64,000 bases of DNA, from NCBI GenBank assembly GCA_006247105.1, contig CM016925.1, forward strand, positions 1,488,001 to 1,552,000, written 5' to 3'. Of this stretch, positions 42,801 through 51,010 are shown one piece after another. Positions within the stretch are counted from its first letter, which is position 1, and every line of letters starts with the position of its first letter. This stretch comes from Giardia muris (Eukaryota > Fornicata > Diplomonadida > Hexamitidae). The position numbers were made by a program, and so were the translations under genes. Below the pieces are notes generated by a model. That model had not been told where the DNA came from. It searched no databases and was given only the letters and a program-made list of their open reading frames with translations.

Positions 42801-44234
42801 ACAGAGGGAGAGCATAGAAGCTAAGATGTCTTTGCAACGAGGAAGATCCAAGGTATTAAGATCCTGGAACACTGGAATCAAAGATATCTCAAGAAGTGCC
42901 TTGATAACCTTCTTTTGGACGAAATGTACGATGCTTCCTTTAGCGTCTGGCTCTATTGTTTCATAGTTAAGAAGGATCGAACGAAGCTTTTTGATAACCT
43001 CCCCAAACCTAAAGAAGACGTCCACCAACATGGTCTGTGCATGGCCTCGGAGTCTATGATAGCTCTTCTCAATGAGCTTAAAAACAAAGCCAATCCTCTT
43101 ATTCAAGAGCGAGGCCTGTTCTATATTCAATTCCAAGAGATTTTCGCAAAGAGAATCACAAAGCTCGACGATGAGTAGGAAGGTATCGGGAAGGTGTGCA
43201 TTCAGGTCGAAAAGGCTATCAAGTAAGTCTTCTGGATTTTCATCAAAGAGTAGGTCCAGAATAGAACCAGTAGCAATAGCTGGCGTGAAAGGCGTTTCTT
43301 GCCGTTTGAGAAGTGTGAAGAAGAGGGGAAGCACAATATTACATAGCTTCTGGCTGGTACTCTTTGTGAAGAACCGCTCATCCCTAAATAGAAGGAGGAT
43401 GGCTTTCAAGAGATCAACTTCGCAATGGAATGAAACCGTCTCAACTATCTTAGTCAAATGTTGCTCAAGTTCATACCTGTTACGATAGATACGACTCAGA
43501 ATGTCCTCGGAGCTATAGGAGATAAAAACCCGTATATACCAGGATAGCGACGTGAGTCTTGCACTCATGACGGTTACCACATGCTCGTATTCAGTATACC
43601 TTTCGTGACTGCGTATTCGAGTCTGGATACATGACCCTAGTTTGAATTCGAGAGTTATCAGTTCTTGTAATGGCATTGGTCGATATGGAGTTGTTGCTTG
43701 AACATGTACATTATGAAGAAATGACACATCTGTAAGAAGCTGGTGAATTTCAACCAATGCCCGATCCTTCTCCCCACTTTCTGGCAAGTACGCTTGAATA
43801 AACCCACAAATATTTGCTAATAATGGAAGAAGGTCAAAGTAATCGGTAGTCTTCCTCACTAAGTATTCGCGTAGCTTTAAGCACGTGAAAATCCTACTAA
43901 GGCCACCTTCGCTCCCAAAAGAGCTTAACCAGATGACGGAATAGATGATATTTAACCCATCAACGAAGGAAAGGTACCCTTTGAAAAGCAAGGCCAACAT
44001 GATATCGAGGTTTCTGTTCACCAACGATAACGTCTTCTCTTCCCATTTCCATAATAAGAGCTGCTGATAGTTAAAACAGGTAATAGCCGTTATATGTAGA
44101 TATCCATCCTGGTCCTTGATAAGATAACGGATGGATTTCAAGGAAAGACTCCTTATCACCTCCTCACCCTCCAGGTACCCATAGACGTCCTCATCCGAGT
44201 TACGAGCTTGTGAGATAACGTCCAAACGCTCCAT
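36864..44234 (-). CDS. PI3K-related protein kinase, ATM/ATR class (2456 aa)
   Basis: The first 1500 residues are a helical solenoid, followed by a FAT-like region. The kinase is near residues 2110-2400 with VIVLDDI, the catalytic GLGDRHACNILV (about 2318), the metal-binding FIDFEAVFE and VPFRLTGLLAHLLGPTGVHG. It ends in a FATC tail, LGSMYIGWMPFL. VPFRLT with a G-x-x-G-x-x-G follow-up belongs to the ATM/ATR branch (TOR has IPFRLT), and the terminal MYIGW tail is closest to ATR/Mec1 in my memory. Role: DNA-damage checkpoint kinase in the nucleus. Its stop is 1 bp from the SNARE stop. Confidence 0.8.
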   Translation of the reverse strand: MERLDVISQARNSDEDVYGYLEGEEVIRSLSLKSIRYLIKDQDGYLHITAITCFNYQQLLLWKWEEKTLSLVNRNLDIMLALLFKGYLSFVDGLNIIYSVIWLSSFGSEGGLSRIFTCLKLREYLVRKTTDYFDLLPLLANICGFIQAYLPESGEKDRALVEIHQLLTDVSFLHNVHVQATTPYRPMPLQELITLEFKLGSCIQTRIRSHERYTEYEHVVTVMSARLTSLSWYIRVFISYSSEDILSRIYRNRYELEQHLTKIVETVSFHCEVDLLKAILLLFRDERFFTKSTSQKLCNIVLPLFFTLLKRQETPFTPAIATGSILDLLFDENPEDLLDSLFDLNAHLPDTFLLIVELCDSLCENLLELNIEQASLLNKRIGFVFKLIEKSYHRLRGHAQTMLVDVFFRFGEVIKKLRSILLNYETIEPDAKGSIVHFVQKKVIKALLEISLIPVFQDLNTLDLPRCKDILASMLSLCGYISLQYATAIDLKDRALLCIRSLRDLQFSLLGLEALLFGESSAYWHDSLFEACVVQQLMTVTPTNLHHLHLLLPSIEFQIANSHDHTFGEQVQHYFHVLVNEMGSNLSVQEFAIIILKLCTSRNDTSSSLTHILLRPNLKDLWPSVAMNTLLARTSYINPFNMYVTGLLDVFYLPLQKELSPETLEGFAKAMGGFLVKYPRLDVPTFIRITTIFSLVSARDVTIRLEQRRPLCSVATILVYLLYGDTVDASSLEQLQAQFVGSEVMALRSLSAFDGFDPSNLLVAWISADPDCHMEITSDLMHCLLIQALNDQIPSYDSLNRRILTLNGLAKSPLMRYSGQLDGLYSQMSGLMGLLFSITSNDRYVGFERFFCCDHVTPSRQKKNVNVMLWWADILHFYIKMTLYNHVTIVGLECLLASILLFTYVALDDENSLVYQASLLFISIRLLVREEDGSLAFFRAFWSSFLCMVLMLQKPKGEELFDLLAAPFLDSYGDELVILTTIFNPLERLAHSQIAHEILNKTQMQKQERLLGAFLQFLEGLIKPSVSHQILLPLFTQCLESIVDRAFPLLFLALGDTDSNLFMQLDTVPCSPHVLDSLKRVYHYIHCHKDAAIGALQGQVARTLSQYSELLKMSRSLSLIPLSIDDPMIEFDDIPLKQGSEQLRLDLFLRHLQTHGNAYACSCASALFEFLSKMDVSPRLSLISLRAFQELKQFLNNSVIELQVSQRELISSSGTVITCYTDMLAQYLDFVTATLTDVSLGLGEPPKLLCGLEEAWKVVKPFVGVIPKTGPFFFHYLTNSLEGNQLFTSFYRELHVLFCLHLATLLTEWHQLPKNIDQQFRRNFYIPTSSTGSFVEVDVSLNRSISIQDGLSNSESMRVLLATDILSLHNYVQKNALLTEYTFSVTTVPEEASKAIKERLIALKLANTLSDIGRISLFLDTKCFGTYFQSGPERFSFVPQLLSLLRATRPKKLPLLRLVGDLDAQINGSRAIPKASKDFTMRLMDFVNSNILFTCEPLKLILVVAVYYPLAEVMESAKKKLYDILDFISQAYASNFALSLLYTFDKKLILTILQSAGSKDCDLDLRARRSARVADEGSVIQILTKTITSESLAMHYYDLRDASPNNQLLDRYYGVAYFILEPFYARATGYSNDDPLSMSTNLHPPMNQTTTCNMERLLARYRLFLLGKEQINEIVNMLVQRDFNKEMILLIDEFPSNVQAILTYQLHRYQEMLFEHNCRFVYHQIFNLSIVCYRSFKYINITRRSEIQGFLLHYLDHCSLKTKLHALNGMFFELVDDVEQIDAIELIRASSSNGQSQAVGLLIALQTYAFFLDFVTEISKKDPRVVDCWSNSFQTCFLAALSAWMLFTNQLIILLSQHTGKLRDEALRRSNLLVVTILYCLPIIDGQILPQEHAQSISILKATFGASEEARTRDDKSLVLKPHAAQFMETLCFEDLLQLSVSRLHAITERAPISLIQQQFGNVCRVLQRFYTVVSGYITQPTASLFPCIRNNILVVFCMRMLPFGAHFDLAFRQFGVQYSEEGLDTSAFKGIAFVSFVEQICNHLRGNMVFAHAFEFYTACSRTMTRTLSLLQKEYDKKAVVDRSISLAEARYKNGFTLLPTREALDELQAFERCRLGTARFASLYASQTDCNGILADYQEYFEKKYSCISFRPLSKYCTKRSPLKFSFTTLKDTYNFILKCNEETVTDHAIMDFLAALQTQLTDCHFRPYFIATLCNVPEKQIGVIEYIPGNVIVLDDILTPILMQGRKQSMSFYDSIVPSPGGLYPELDMFILCLTGVAHLQALCDTDHCFSFLRNNTENRMRFIDSLAQWCAVGIVTGLGDRHACNILVDKDDGSVHFIDFEAVFEYPKLLTYGELVPFRLTGLLAHLLGPTGVHGRFFHQLVRTVSAIQKNLSYYINVFYPLAIQKGNIHYIAKIYHALSSRTAEEIATEALVQSADSSRLGSMYIGWMPFL

Positions 44235-44239
44235 CTAAT

Positions 44240-45124
44240 TCATTTATGGCTTAGTAGTGTACGCCGTATATCAACGTCTACACAGACCTCCAACGCCTCC
44301 CGGATCATTGGGCGCTCATGTACAATCAGTACTCGTACCGCTCCCAGATGGTTCCCTTTGACTGCCAAGATTAATGCCGAGTCGCCATTCTTCGTTATCT
44401 TCATCGCTTGGTGCTGTGCTAACATCTCCACGCACTTCTCATGCCCTTCCTTCGCAGCATACATCAGTGGCGTTAGACCGTTCGAGTCAATGGGACAAGC
44501 CTGAAAGTCTTGGTGAAAAAGGCGAAGCATCTTATCATTCCCAAGATGAGCTGCCAAATGTAGGGGTGTTATTCCCTCGTTCGTACTGATTTTGGCCTCA
44601 CATAGAAGTGCTTCAACACAGAAGTAATGTCCACCAAGGACTGCATGCATCAATGCGGTATATCCTTTCTTGCATCGCATCTCCTTGAACTCGTCTAGTA
44701 AAATACACACGGTTCCTATATGCCCTTGTTTAGCCGCCAACATCAAGGGAGTAACCCCCTCCGGTAAATATCCCTTCTCCAGCTCTAATAAAGACCTAAC
44801 TGTCGCATTCTTTCCTCGTAATGCAGCCCACATTAATCGTGAAATGGTACATAAGGTCACTTGCTCAGAAAGAAGAGAAAGATAGACCTTTTGCGTCAGG
44901 ACCTCGATCATTTCCCCTTTGGTGAAGGAACAGTCGTTCTCGATCATCTCCATGATAGTCGCTTCGCGTTGAGTACCAGAAGGGATGGTCTCGGTTGGTA
45001 CACAAGTAAGCTCAATGGGACTCGATAACTGCTTCTTCTCTACCTTTATGCTCCATGGGATGGTAGTGGTACTTGTTGAGACGTCCCCTGTCCATCGTCC
45101 TCTCTTTTGGCCAGATGGATTCAT
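44240..45124 (-). CDS. ankyrin repeat protein (294 aa)
   Basis: The start at 45124 avoids overlap with the cap methyltransferase. A 110-residue N-terminal part without a known motif is followed by six to seven ankyrin repeats (SRLMWAALRGKN, TPLMLAAKQGH, TALMHAVLGGH, TPLHLAAHLGN, TPLMYAAKEGH, SALILAVKGNH). No kinase, RING or membrane segment is present. This is the ankyrin-only type that Giardia annotators call Protein 21.1; binding partner unknown. It lies 5 bp downstream of the PIKK start, on the same strand. Confidence 0.85.
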   Translation of the reverse strand: MNPSGQKRGRWTGDVSTSTTTIPWSIKVEKKQLSSPIELTCVPTETIPSGTQREATIMEMIENDCSFTKGEMIEVLTQKVYLSLLSEQVTLCTISRLMWAALRGKNATVRSLLELEKGYLPEGVTPLMLAAKQGHIGTVCILLDEFKEMRCKKGYTALMHAVLGGHYFCVEALLCEAKISTNEGITPLHLAAHLGNDKMLRLFHQDFQACPIDSNGLTPLMYAAKEGHEKCVEMLAQHQAMKITKNGDSALILAVKGNHLGAVRVLIVHERPMIREALEVCVDVDIRRTLLSHK

Positions 45125-45146
45125 TCGACTGAAAAAGTAAGGAGTT
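45125..45146. promoter_or_regulatory. 22-bp head-to-head spacer/shared initiator
   Basis: TCGACTGAAAAAGTAAGGAGTT lies between the ankyrin ATG (45124, minus) and the cap methyltransferase ATG (45147, plus). A central A-run is present. Confidence 0.45.
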
Positions 45147-46448
45147 ATGTTTTCGGACTCGGGTACCTTCACCATGCACCCGACGGCCGAGTCAATCTGG
45201 CACCAGTACGCTGCGATCCGAGGTGGTGGGACAGGAGATGAGCGGCTACGCTCGAGGATCCTCCCCATCCGTGACTTCAACAATTGGGCGAAACGGGCGT
45301 TGATCGGACACTTCCTTCATGCCACCGCGAGTGCACAGGGACGAAATGGGGAGGTTCTCGTCATGGACATCTGTTGTGGAAAGGGAGGGGATCTGCAGAA
45401 GTTTAGGCACGACCATGTGAGATATGTCGCCTGTATCGACGTCTCCTTGGAGTCTCTCGTCGAGGCAATTCATCGGTACAATGGGATGCGGAATACTTTG
45501 AGGTATCAGGCCGATTTCATCTGGGCAGACATCTTTGCCGTCCCAATTGCGCAACACTTCCGGCCATATCAACGGGGAGTGCGCTTCGGGCTCATCTCGT
45601 GTCAGTTCGCATTACACTATGCGTTTGAGACGGAGGAGCGGGCGCGAATGCTCTTCAAGAACGTTTCGGACTGTTTGGATAACAAGGGACGGTTTATAGC
45701 TATTTTCGTCTCGAAGGAAAGCATATTGTCTCGGTTGGAGTCGAAGGGGTATGTCTGGAGTCCTACAAACAAGGATCGCCCGCCAGTGCTGAACAACGGC
45801 TTATACACCATTCGTTTCGAAGGCCCGTTTACCGAGAACCCATATTCACCTCACTATGGCGTTAAGTATTATTTTGACTTGGAGGAGGCCGTTAATGACA
45901 TCCCAGAGTACTTTGTCGACTATTCTAGCGTCATGGCGCTATGTGAGGAATTCAAGTTACGTATCGCTCATCACTTCGGTACTCTCGAGGACTTTTACAG
46001 GCAATATTTCGAATGGCATACTGATCAACATTCTCGGACCGAGTTTGCACGCCGTATGGATCGGTCGTCTCAGATGCTCGCACGGAAGGTTGAGGATGCA
46101 CAAGGAGACGGAGATGACTTCTTTGGAGAGGCTTTTGTTGATGGGGATTATCAAGATGCTGAGGAACCTATGGATGGTGGTGGTGATGGGAATGCTACCG
46201 AGTTTGGGATTCGCCATTTCGCAGACCTTCCTGAACGGTATCGTGAGGTGATCAACCTATACCAGGCGGTCGTGATTGAGAGGGTAGAAGCTCATGGTCT
46301 TTCGATGAACTTGAATTGTAGAACGACTGTCGCACGAAGAGTGGCTGACATCACTAACCTAACCCCTCATGCTATTGACCGTGCGGCCCTTCGAGAGTAC
46401 TTTGCACCGTACATGTGGCAACCAGGGAAGGGTCACATCAAGTGCTAG
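45147..46448 (+). CDS. mRNA cap guanine-N7 methyltransferase (433 aa)
   Basis: The early motif RSRILPIRDFNNWAKRALI (about residues 34-52) is the cap-methyltransferase N-terminal signature. It is followed by SAM motif I VMDICCGKGGDLQKF (about 72-86), ACIDVSLESLVEA, and FGLISCQFALHYAFE, which holds the cap-binding aromatic and histidine. A strand-helix KGRFIAIFVSKE and the C-terminal block KYYFDLEEAV...PEYFVDY complete the ABD1/RNMT fold. It methylates the 5' cap guanine in the nucleus. An acidic Gly/Asp-rich insert (about 315-350) is lineage-specific. An ATG at codon 10 is an alternative start. AGTAAA (46447-46452) overlaps the stop. Confidence 0.9.
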   Translation: MFSDSGTFTMHPTAESIWHQYAAIRGGGTGDERLRSRILPIRDFNNWAKRALIGHFLHATASAQGRNGEVLVMDICCGKGGDLQKFRHDHVRYVACIDVSLESLVEAIHRYNGMRNTLRYQADFIWADIFAVPIAQHFRPYQRGVRFGLISCQFALHYAFETEERARMLFKNVSDCLDNKGRFIAIFVSKESILSRLESKGYVWSPTNKDRPPVLNNGLYTIRFEGPFTENPYSPHYGVKYYFDLEEAVNDIPEYFVDYSSVMALCEEFKLRIAHHFGTLEDFYRQYFEWHTDQHSRTEFARRMDRSSQMLARKVEDAQGDGDDFFGEAFVDGDYQDAEEPMDGGGDGNATEFGIRHFADLPERYREVINLYQAVVIERVEAHGLSMNLNCRTTVARRVADITNLTPHAIDRAALREYFAPYMWQPGKGHIKC

Positions 46449-46462
46449 TAAACATAAAGTGA

Positions 46463-47554
46463 ATGCCGCCGCGTCACGTTGCGGAGGACAGCGCCACGGA
46501 CCTTACGGCAGAGACGGAAGGAACCGGCGATCTAACGGAGGAGAGTGATGATCAGGTGGATACGACCGTCGCCGACGTCTCTCAAGAGAAGCATGTAGTA
46601 ACCTCTGTTGATGCCTTAAAAGCACAAGGGATCCCTGCCGGAGACATCCAGAAGCTACAGGAAGGTAAGATCTATACTATTGAGGAGCTTAGGATGACCA
46701 CCAGGAAGCAACTCAATAACATTCGTGGTCTATCTGAGACAAAAGTCGATAAGATCCTTGCCGCAGCCGATAAGATTGGACAGAGCTACATACAGGATGG
46801 CCTCCAAGCCCTTGAAGACCGGAAGAATATACTCAAAATCACGACGGGGAGCACGGAGTTGGATGCCCTTTTACAGGGTGGTATTGAGTCCAAGTGCATC
46901 ACCGAGGTCTTCGGAGAGTTTCGCTGCGGGAAGACCCAGCTCTGCCATACCCTCGCGGTCACTGCACAGCTCCCACGTTCGAAGAAAGGAGGCGGGGGTC
47001 GAGTCCTCTTCATAGACACAGAAAAGACCTTTCTTCCCGAGAAGATAAAACAAATAGCTCAACGCTTTGGATTAGACCCGGGTAAGGTATTGGAGAGTAT
47101 CACCGTCGCCAGAATCTTCAACTATGAGCAACAGATGAGTTGCTTAGCCGCAGTGTCTGATAAGCTTGCAGAGCACAAATATTCGTTAGTTATCATAGAT
47201 TCAATCACCGCCCTTTTCCGTACGGATTTCAAGGGCCGTGGAGAGCTAGCAGAACGACAACAGAATCTCGGCCAGCATCTTGCTACTCTTTCTAAGGTTG
47301 CACATGCACATAACCTGGCAGTCTTCATTACCAACCAAGTCATGGCGCAGGTCGACGGGGCCGCGATGTTCACTGCAGATCCGAAGAAGCCGATCGGCGG
47401 GCATATTCTTGCCCATGCTAGTACGACTCGTTTATACTTCCGTAAAGGCCGAGGAGAAACACGCGTTGCAAAGGTTTTCAGCTCTCCCTATCTCCCAGAG
47501 GCCGAGGCGACGTTTGCCATTGCTGCAGAGGGAATCATTGATGCCACCGAGTAA
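46463..47554 (+). CDS. DMC1: meiotic-type RecA homologue DMC1 (363 aa)
   Basis: An acidic N-terminal extension (residues 1-45) is followed by a helix-hairpin-helix (GIPAGDIQKLQEGKIYTIEELR). The ATPase core has Walker A GEFRCGKTQ (about 151-159) and Walker B YSLVIIDSI (about 239-247). The L1/L2 DNA-binding loops flank FRTDFKGRGELAERQQ and FITNQVMAQVDGAAMF. GGHILAHASTTRLYFRKGRGETRVAK is the usual C-terminal block. NQVMAQVDG and GEFRCGKT favour DMC1 over RAD51. Giardia is known to carry DMC1-type recombinases. It is separated by 14 bp from the cap methyltransferase gene, on the same strand. Confidence 0.92.
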   Translation: MPPRHVAEDSATDLTAETEGTGDLTEESDDQVDTTVADVSQEKHVVTSVDALKAQGIPAGDIQKLQEGKIYTIEELRMTTRKQLNNIRGLSETKVDKILAAADKIGQSYIQDGLQALEDRKNILKITTGSTELDALLQGGIESKCITEVFGEFRCGKTQLCHTLAVTAQLPRSKKGGGGRVLFIDTEKTFLPEKIKQIAQRFGLDPGKVLESITVARIFNYEQQMSCLAAVSDKLAEHKYSLVIIDSITALFRTDFKGRGELAERQQNLGQHLATLSKVAHAHNLAVFITNQVMAQVDGAAMFTADPKKPIGGHILAHASTTRLYFRKGRGETRVAKVFSSPYLPEAEATFAIAAEGIIDATE

Positions 47555-47560
47555 TGGACA

Positions 47561-50464
47561 TTAGGATGTAAAGGTGAGTGGGACCTTCAGGTTCGTTTGT
47601 GTATAGGTTTGAGGGTTGAAGTTCGGAGGTACCTCGATGCGTGGTGCAAGAGTTCGAAGAATCTTAAATTCGGCAAAGTGAAGAGGAGTCTTCGTGGAGG
47701 TTTCTTGAGTAGTCTCGGTCTTGCGAGTGCCTTGTATGACTGTAGGACGCCTCCGTGTCAGTCGAGCGGAAACCCCTAAGAGGTACTTCATCTGATTCAC
47801 CGCGTCCGAAGGTATCTTCCCAGCGTTGAAAAGCTCGACTAGGATGATCGTTAAGTCGGCACAGATGGGATCACGAAGGATGATACGATCGAGTAGGGTC
47901 ATTAGGATCTCCGTGTGCACAAGAGGAGAGCTAAGGACTGATGGGTCACACATATACGCGTAACATATGAAGAATCGCGCGATACTCTTTAAAGTATCAA
48001 GGGACTCACGTATCTCATCGAGGTGTTCTCCCACCATTTTGTGAATCATGGCAATGGTAGTACTATCCGCCATAATAGCTGTGGGGACATACAATGTAAG
48101 TGCTGTGAGAAGCATAAATCCATATTGACGGAATGTATCCGTCCCACATAACGTCAGTGCTTCAACCCGAAGCCTCCCATAGTATTGCTGAAGGAATTCT
48201 CCTTGGTATTTGGAGCTTGCACGGATAAAAGAGGCCCCAGCAAGCGCCAAGGCTGGTATAGCCTCAAGAATCGATACAGAAGTCATTGACACTATGTCCT
48301 GGAGAATTACTTGAAGGGCCTCGCAATTGTCAAGAAGGCCAAGGGCTGCGGCAAGTGGAAAGACTGGCGCGACAAGCTGATAGTAATGTGGTGCCCAATC
48401 CTCTGTCTCCAAGACGGCGTTTCTCATCCCGGCAATAAGTGTAAGTGTTTGCCTCACCTCCTCCGTCAGTTGCGGCGACTGAGGAGTGACACCTTGGGAG
48501 ATACGAGCCTGTGCAAGGTAAAGAAGCGTAATACTCAATTCGAAACAATGAAAGATGGCGGGGATTCTATATCTTTTTGTTATGATATAGGGGAGTGTGA
48601 GGGCGGTGACGCGCCTACAAAGCTCGAACAGCTTCTCAATGAGGACATCCGATGCCATGAGATTGCTGATTGCCGTACACATCTGAAAGAGATACTCACT
48701 GATTGAACTATTGATAAGAATGAGGTTAGTTCCAATATCAGCCTCCGTCTTACATACAAGAGAATCGAGAAGGGTCCAGAGAGCTGAATATGCAAAGCTG
48801 AGACTATACTTGCTATACCCAATAATCAACGTCACGCTGTTGGCGACAACGGCCAAGCCAAATGGCCAAATGGTCCCTTGAATGAAGTTGAGAAGAGAGA
48901 GGAATGCCTCTTCAAACATGGCCTGTTCCAGGACTCCACGGAAGTCAGCAACGAAGCGACAGAGCTCGCAAAGGAGTAGAATCTTGGCCGGGTACGCATC
49001 AGAACCGTCATTAGAGGACGCGAAGGACTCCTGGGTGAGCAAACCATGGACAAAAGATTGATAAAAGCCCGGTAAGTTTGCACCCTCTGCCAACGGTGGA
49101 GATATCCCACGGGCCATGCTATAAGTCTTCTTGACTGCTGCGCTATAATAGGTCAAGATGAGACATCTCATCGTATGGTGGTCGATAGTCTCGGCCGTGA
49201 TGCTCCCTAGATTTGTGAAGCAGTCGTTAACATACTGCATGACTACCCCACGGTTGTCGGGGTTAAGCTTACAAAAAGAGACCAGAAGAGACTCGCAGAT
49301 GGCCGCTCGCGACCCAATGTCCTGTACCCCGACGTATCTGTGTAGGTATTGCAAATTCATCGTCTCAACGTTGTAAAAGTCGACCTCATTGTACCGGAGA
49401 GAGGGGATGACGATCGAGGTGATCAAGGTGGACCCAAGGTCTCCAAACGTCTTTGCTAACTCGGACTCCATACACAGCGCACGAAGCTCTGCTAAAGATG
49501 CAGTCAGAATCTGCTCATGGACAGGAGAGGTATTCCCAACACATTGAGCACAGACCCCAACCAAGAGTCGGACAACTTCATCGGCATATGTTCGAAGGTC
49601 TGAGAAGTGCCGCATGATCGATTGTCCTAGCAAGGAGACAAGGGCGCAACGGGCCTCGGTAAAGACGGCGGGGGCGATGTCGACGTATGCTGCCGGATAC
49701 GCATTCAGATTCAAGAAGACCTGGACGCCACGGAAGATCCCTGAATATCTCTCCCTATAGTTTGTGGGTAGGTCCTCCAGCGTGTACATGCAGAGAAGGA
49801 AAGTGGCTTGATGCTCCAAAAGCTCGTCCATGGCCGCAAAGCCCTCCTTCGTGGCACAAGTGCTGGCCTGACAGCGTACAAGCAGGTCTGTGATCCCATA
49901 AGCGAACTCGAAGGTATCTTGAATGATCGAGTGAAGCTTTAGGACGAGAACGTCGTCAAGGTCGACCTCGGTTGCATGCTTCAAGTACGGGAGCATAAGT
50001 ACGACTATATCCGAGAGCTGATACAAAAGATCGGGTGAAAGAGAAAGAGAGGTGTCAACATTAGATGGATCGATGTTTGCAGCGGCAAAGGCCTGAGCCG
50101 CCATCTGTACTAGCCGAGAATAGATGGTTGGATTCTTATCATGCTTTGTTGCGGCCTCAACCGCATGAGCGACCACCTCCTTGAGAACACGACGAACATT
50201 TCGAGGGAAGGTGATAAAGACGGGGAGGATGGCGTCAAGGAAAGCTGCAATCTCCTGAGGCTCTCGGAGCCCAATGTTACGTAAAGACTGTGCAAGATAA
50301 ATGGAGGCAAGGAAGCGGAGATTGTTCTCCGCAGCGGTGTCGATGACGATGCCGAAAAGCTCGGAGGAGGTCTCTGCCCGGGCAAGAGCGGCGAGCAGCT
50401 GGCCCTGTGCTGCCTGGACCCGTGTAGGGTCCGTGGTGGCAAGCAGCAAATCCTTAATGCTCAT
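47561..50464 (-). CDS. karyopherin-beta (importin/exportin-like), 967 aa
   Basis: The ATG at 50464 is preceded by GGAAAAA on its strand and is preferred over one 9 codons upstream. The N-terminus (LLLATTDPTRVQAAQGQLLAALARAETSSELFGIV followed about 20 residues later by RFLASIYLAQSLRN) is the importin-beta N-terminal HEAT pair that binds Ran. The rest is a HEAT solenoid of the usual size for this family (900-1000 aa). CSE1/XPO2 or importin-7 types fit the N-terminus best, but I cannot choose. It carries cargo through nuclear pores. Confidence 0.7.
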   Translation of the reverse strand: MSIKDLLLATTDPTRVQAAQGQLLAALARAETSSELFGIVIDTAAENNLRFLASIYLAQSLRNIGLREPQEIAAFLDAILPVFITFPRNVRRVLKEVVAHAVEAATKHDKNPTIYSRLVQMAAQAFAAANIDPSNVDTSLSLSPDLLYQLSDIVVLMLPYLKHATEVDLDDVLVLKLHSIIQDTFEFAYGITDLLVRCQASTCATKEGFAAMDELLEHQATFLLCMYTLEDLPTNYRERYSGIFRGVQVFLNLNAYPAAYVDIAPAVFTEARCALVSLLGQSIMRHFSDLRTYADEVVRLLVGVCAQCVGNTSPVHEQILTASLAELRALCMESELAKTFGDLGSTLITSIVIPSLRYNEVDFYNVETMNLQYLHRYVGVQDIGSRAAICESLLVSFCKLNPDNRGVVMQYVNDCFTNLGSITAETIDHHTMRCLILTYYSAAVKKTYSMARGISPPLAEGANLPGFYQSFVHGLLTQESFASSNDGSDAYPAKILLLCELCRFVADFRGVLEQAMFEEAFLSLLNFIQGTIWPFGLAVVANSVTLIIGYSKYSLSFAYSALWTLLDSLVCKTEADIGTNLILINSSISEYLFQMCTAISNLMASDVLIEKLFELCRRVTALTLPYIITKRYRIPAIFHCFELSITLLYLAQARISQGVTPQSPQLTEEVRQTLTLIAGMRNAVLETEDWAPHYYQLVAPVFPLAAALGLLDNCEALQVILQDIVSMTSVSILEAIPALALAGASFIRASSKYQGEFLQQYYGRLRVEALTLCGTDTFRQYGFMLLTALTLYVPTAIMADSTTIAMIHKMVGEHLDEIRESLDTLKSIARFFICYAYMCDPSVLSSPLVHTEILMTLLDRIILRDPICADLTIILVELFNAGKIPSDAVNQMKYLLGVSARLTRRRPTVIQGTRKTETTQETSTKTPLHFAEFKILRTLAPRIEVPPNFNPQTYTQTNLKVPLTFTS

Positions 50465-50598
50465 TTTTTCCAACTCTTCTTCAATGAACATACATCCGTC
50501 CGGTTATTTACAACATATGAGGTCCCTCTTCTATTCAACCTATGTGAATAACTGGTCAACATTCTTTGTTCAACCATGCTTTTGATATCACCTTCCAT

Positions 50599-50997
50599 TC
50601 ACTCCTTTTCCTCGGCCATCAAACGAGTGATACGCGCGATGTAGCAGTCCTCTTCCGCAAGAATCGTGAGAGCTAAGTCTATGGTCTCGGCGTTATGGAG
50701 TAAGACGGTACCTCCAAAGACGTCCTGAGTTTTCATACAGAGCCTCCGGAACCACTCCGTGGCCGCCGCGGAGACAGCTATGGCGGCCTCGGTAGATATC
50801 TGCTTAGCAGGGACTCCTAGAGTCTGCGCCAATAACTCCCCAGCAAGAACCCTAGAAATGCCACAGCCCTTGTAAGGAACTGGCTCGACGGCAGCACGAC
50901 GCAAGCGTAGACCCGTTTCCTCATCTGGTAGCTGCACCTCCGTCGCGGCGGGGTTGAAATGAGGACTAGTGATCGGAGAGGGGATGTTGTTCATCAT
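50599..50997 (-). CDS. histone-fold-like small protein (132 aa)
   Basis: The start is one of two adjacent ATGs (50997, 50994) 13 bp from the divergent membrane-protein gene. After a disordered N-terminus, residues about 48-125 fit helix-loop-helix-loop-helix of a histone fold: ISRVLAGELLAQTLGV, then the strand/loop PAKQIST, the long helix EAAIAVSAAATEWFRRLCMKTQDVF, then VLLHNAETIDLALTIL. This could be a TAF11/TAF13-, CENP- or DRAP1-type protein. The fold call is pattern reading, not a match to a named family. Confidence 0.45.
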   Translation of the reverse strand: MMNNIPSPITSPHFNPAATEVQLPDEETGLRLRRAAVEPVPYKGCGISRVLAGELLAQTLGVPAKQISTEAAIAVSAAATEWFRRLCMKTQDVFGGTVLLHNAETIDLALTILAEEDCYIARITRLMAEEKE

Positions 50998-51010
50998 TTG
51001 AAATCTAGGT
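50998..51010. promoter_or_regulatory. 13-bp head-to-head spacer
   Basis: TTGAAATCTAGGT separates the ATG at 50997 (minus) from the ATG at 51011 (plus). Confidence 0.4.
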
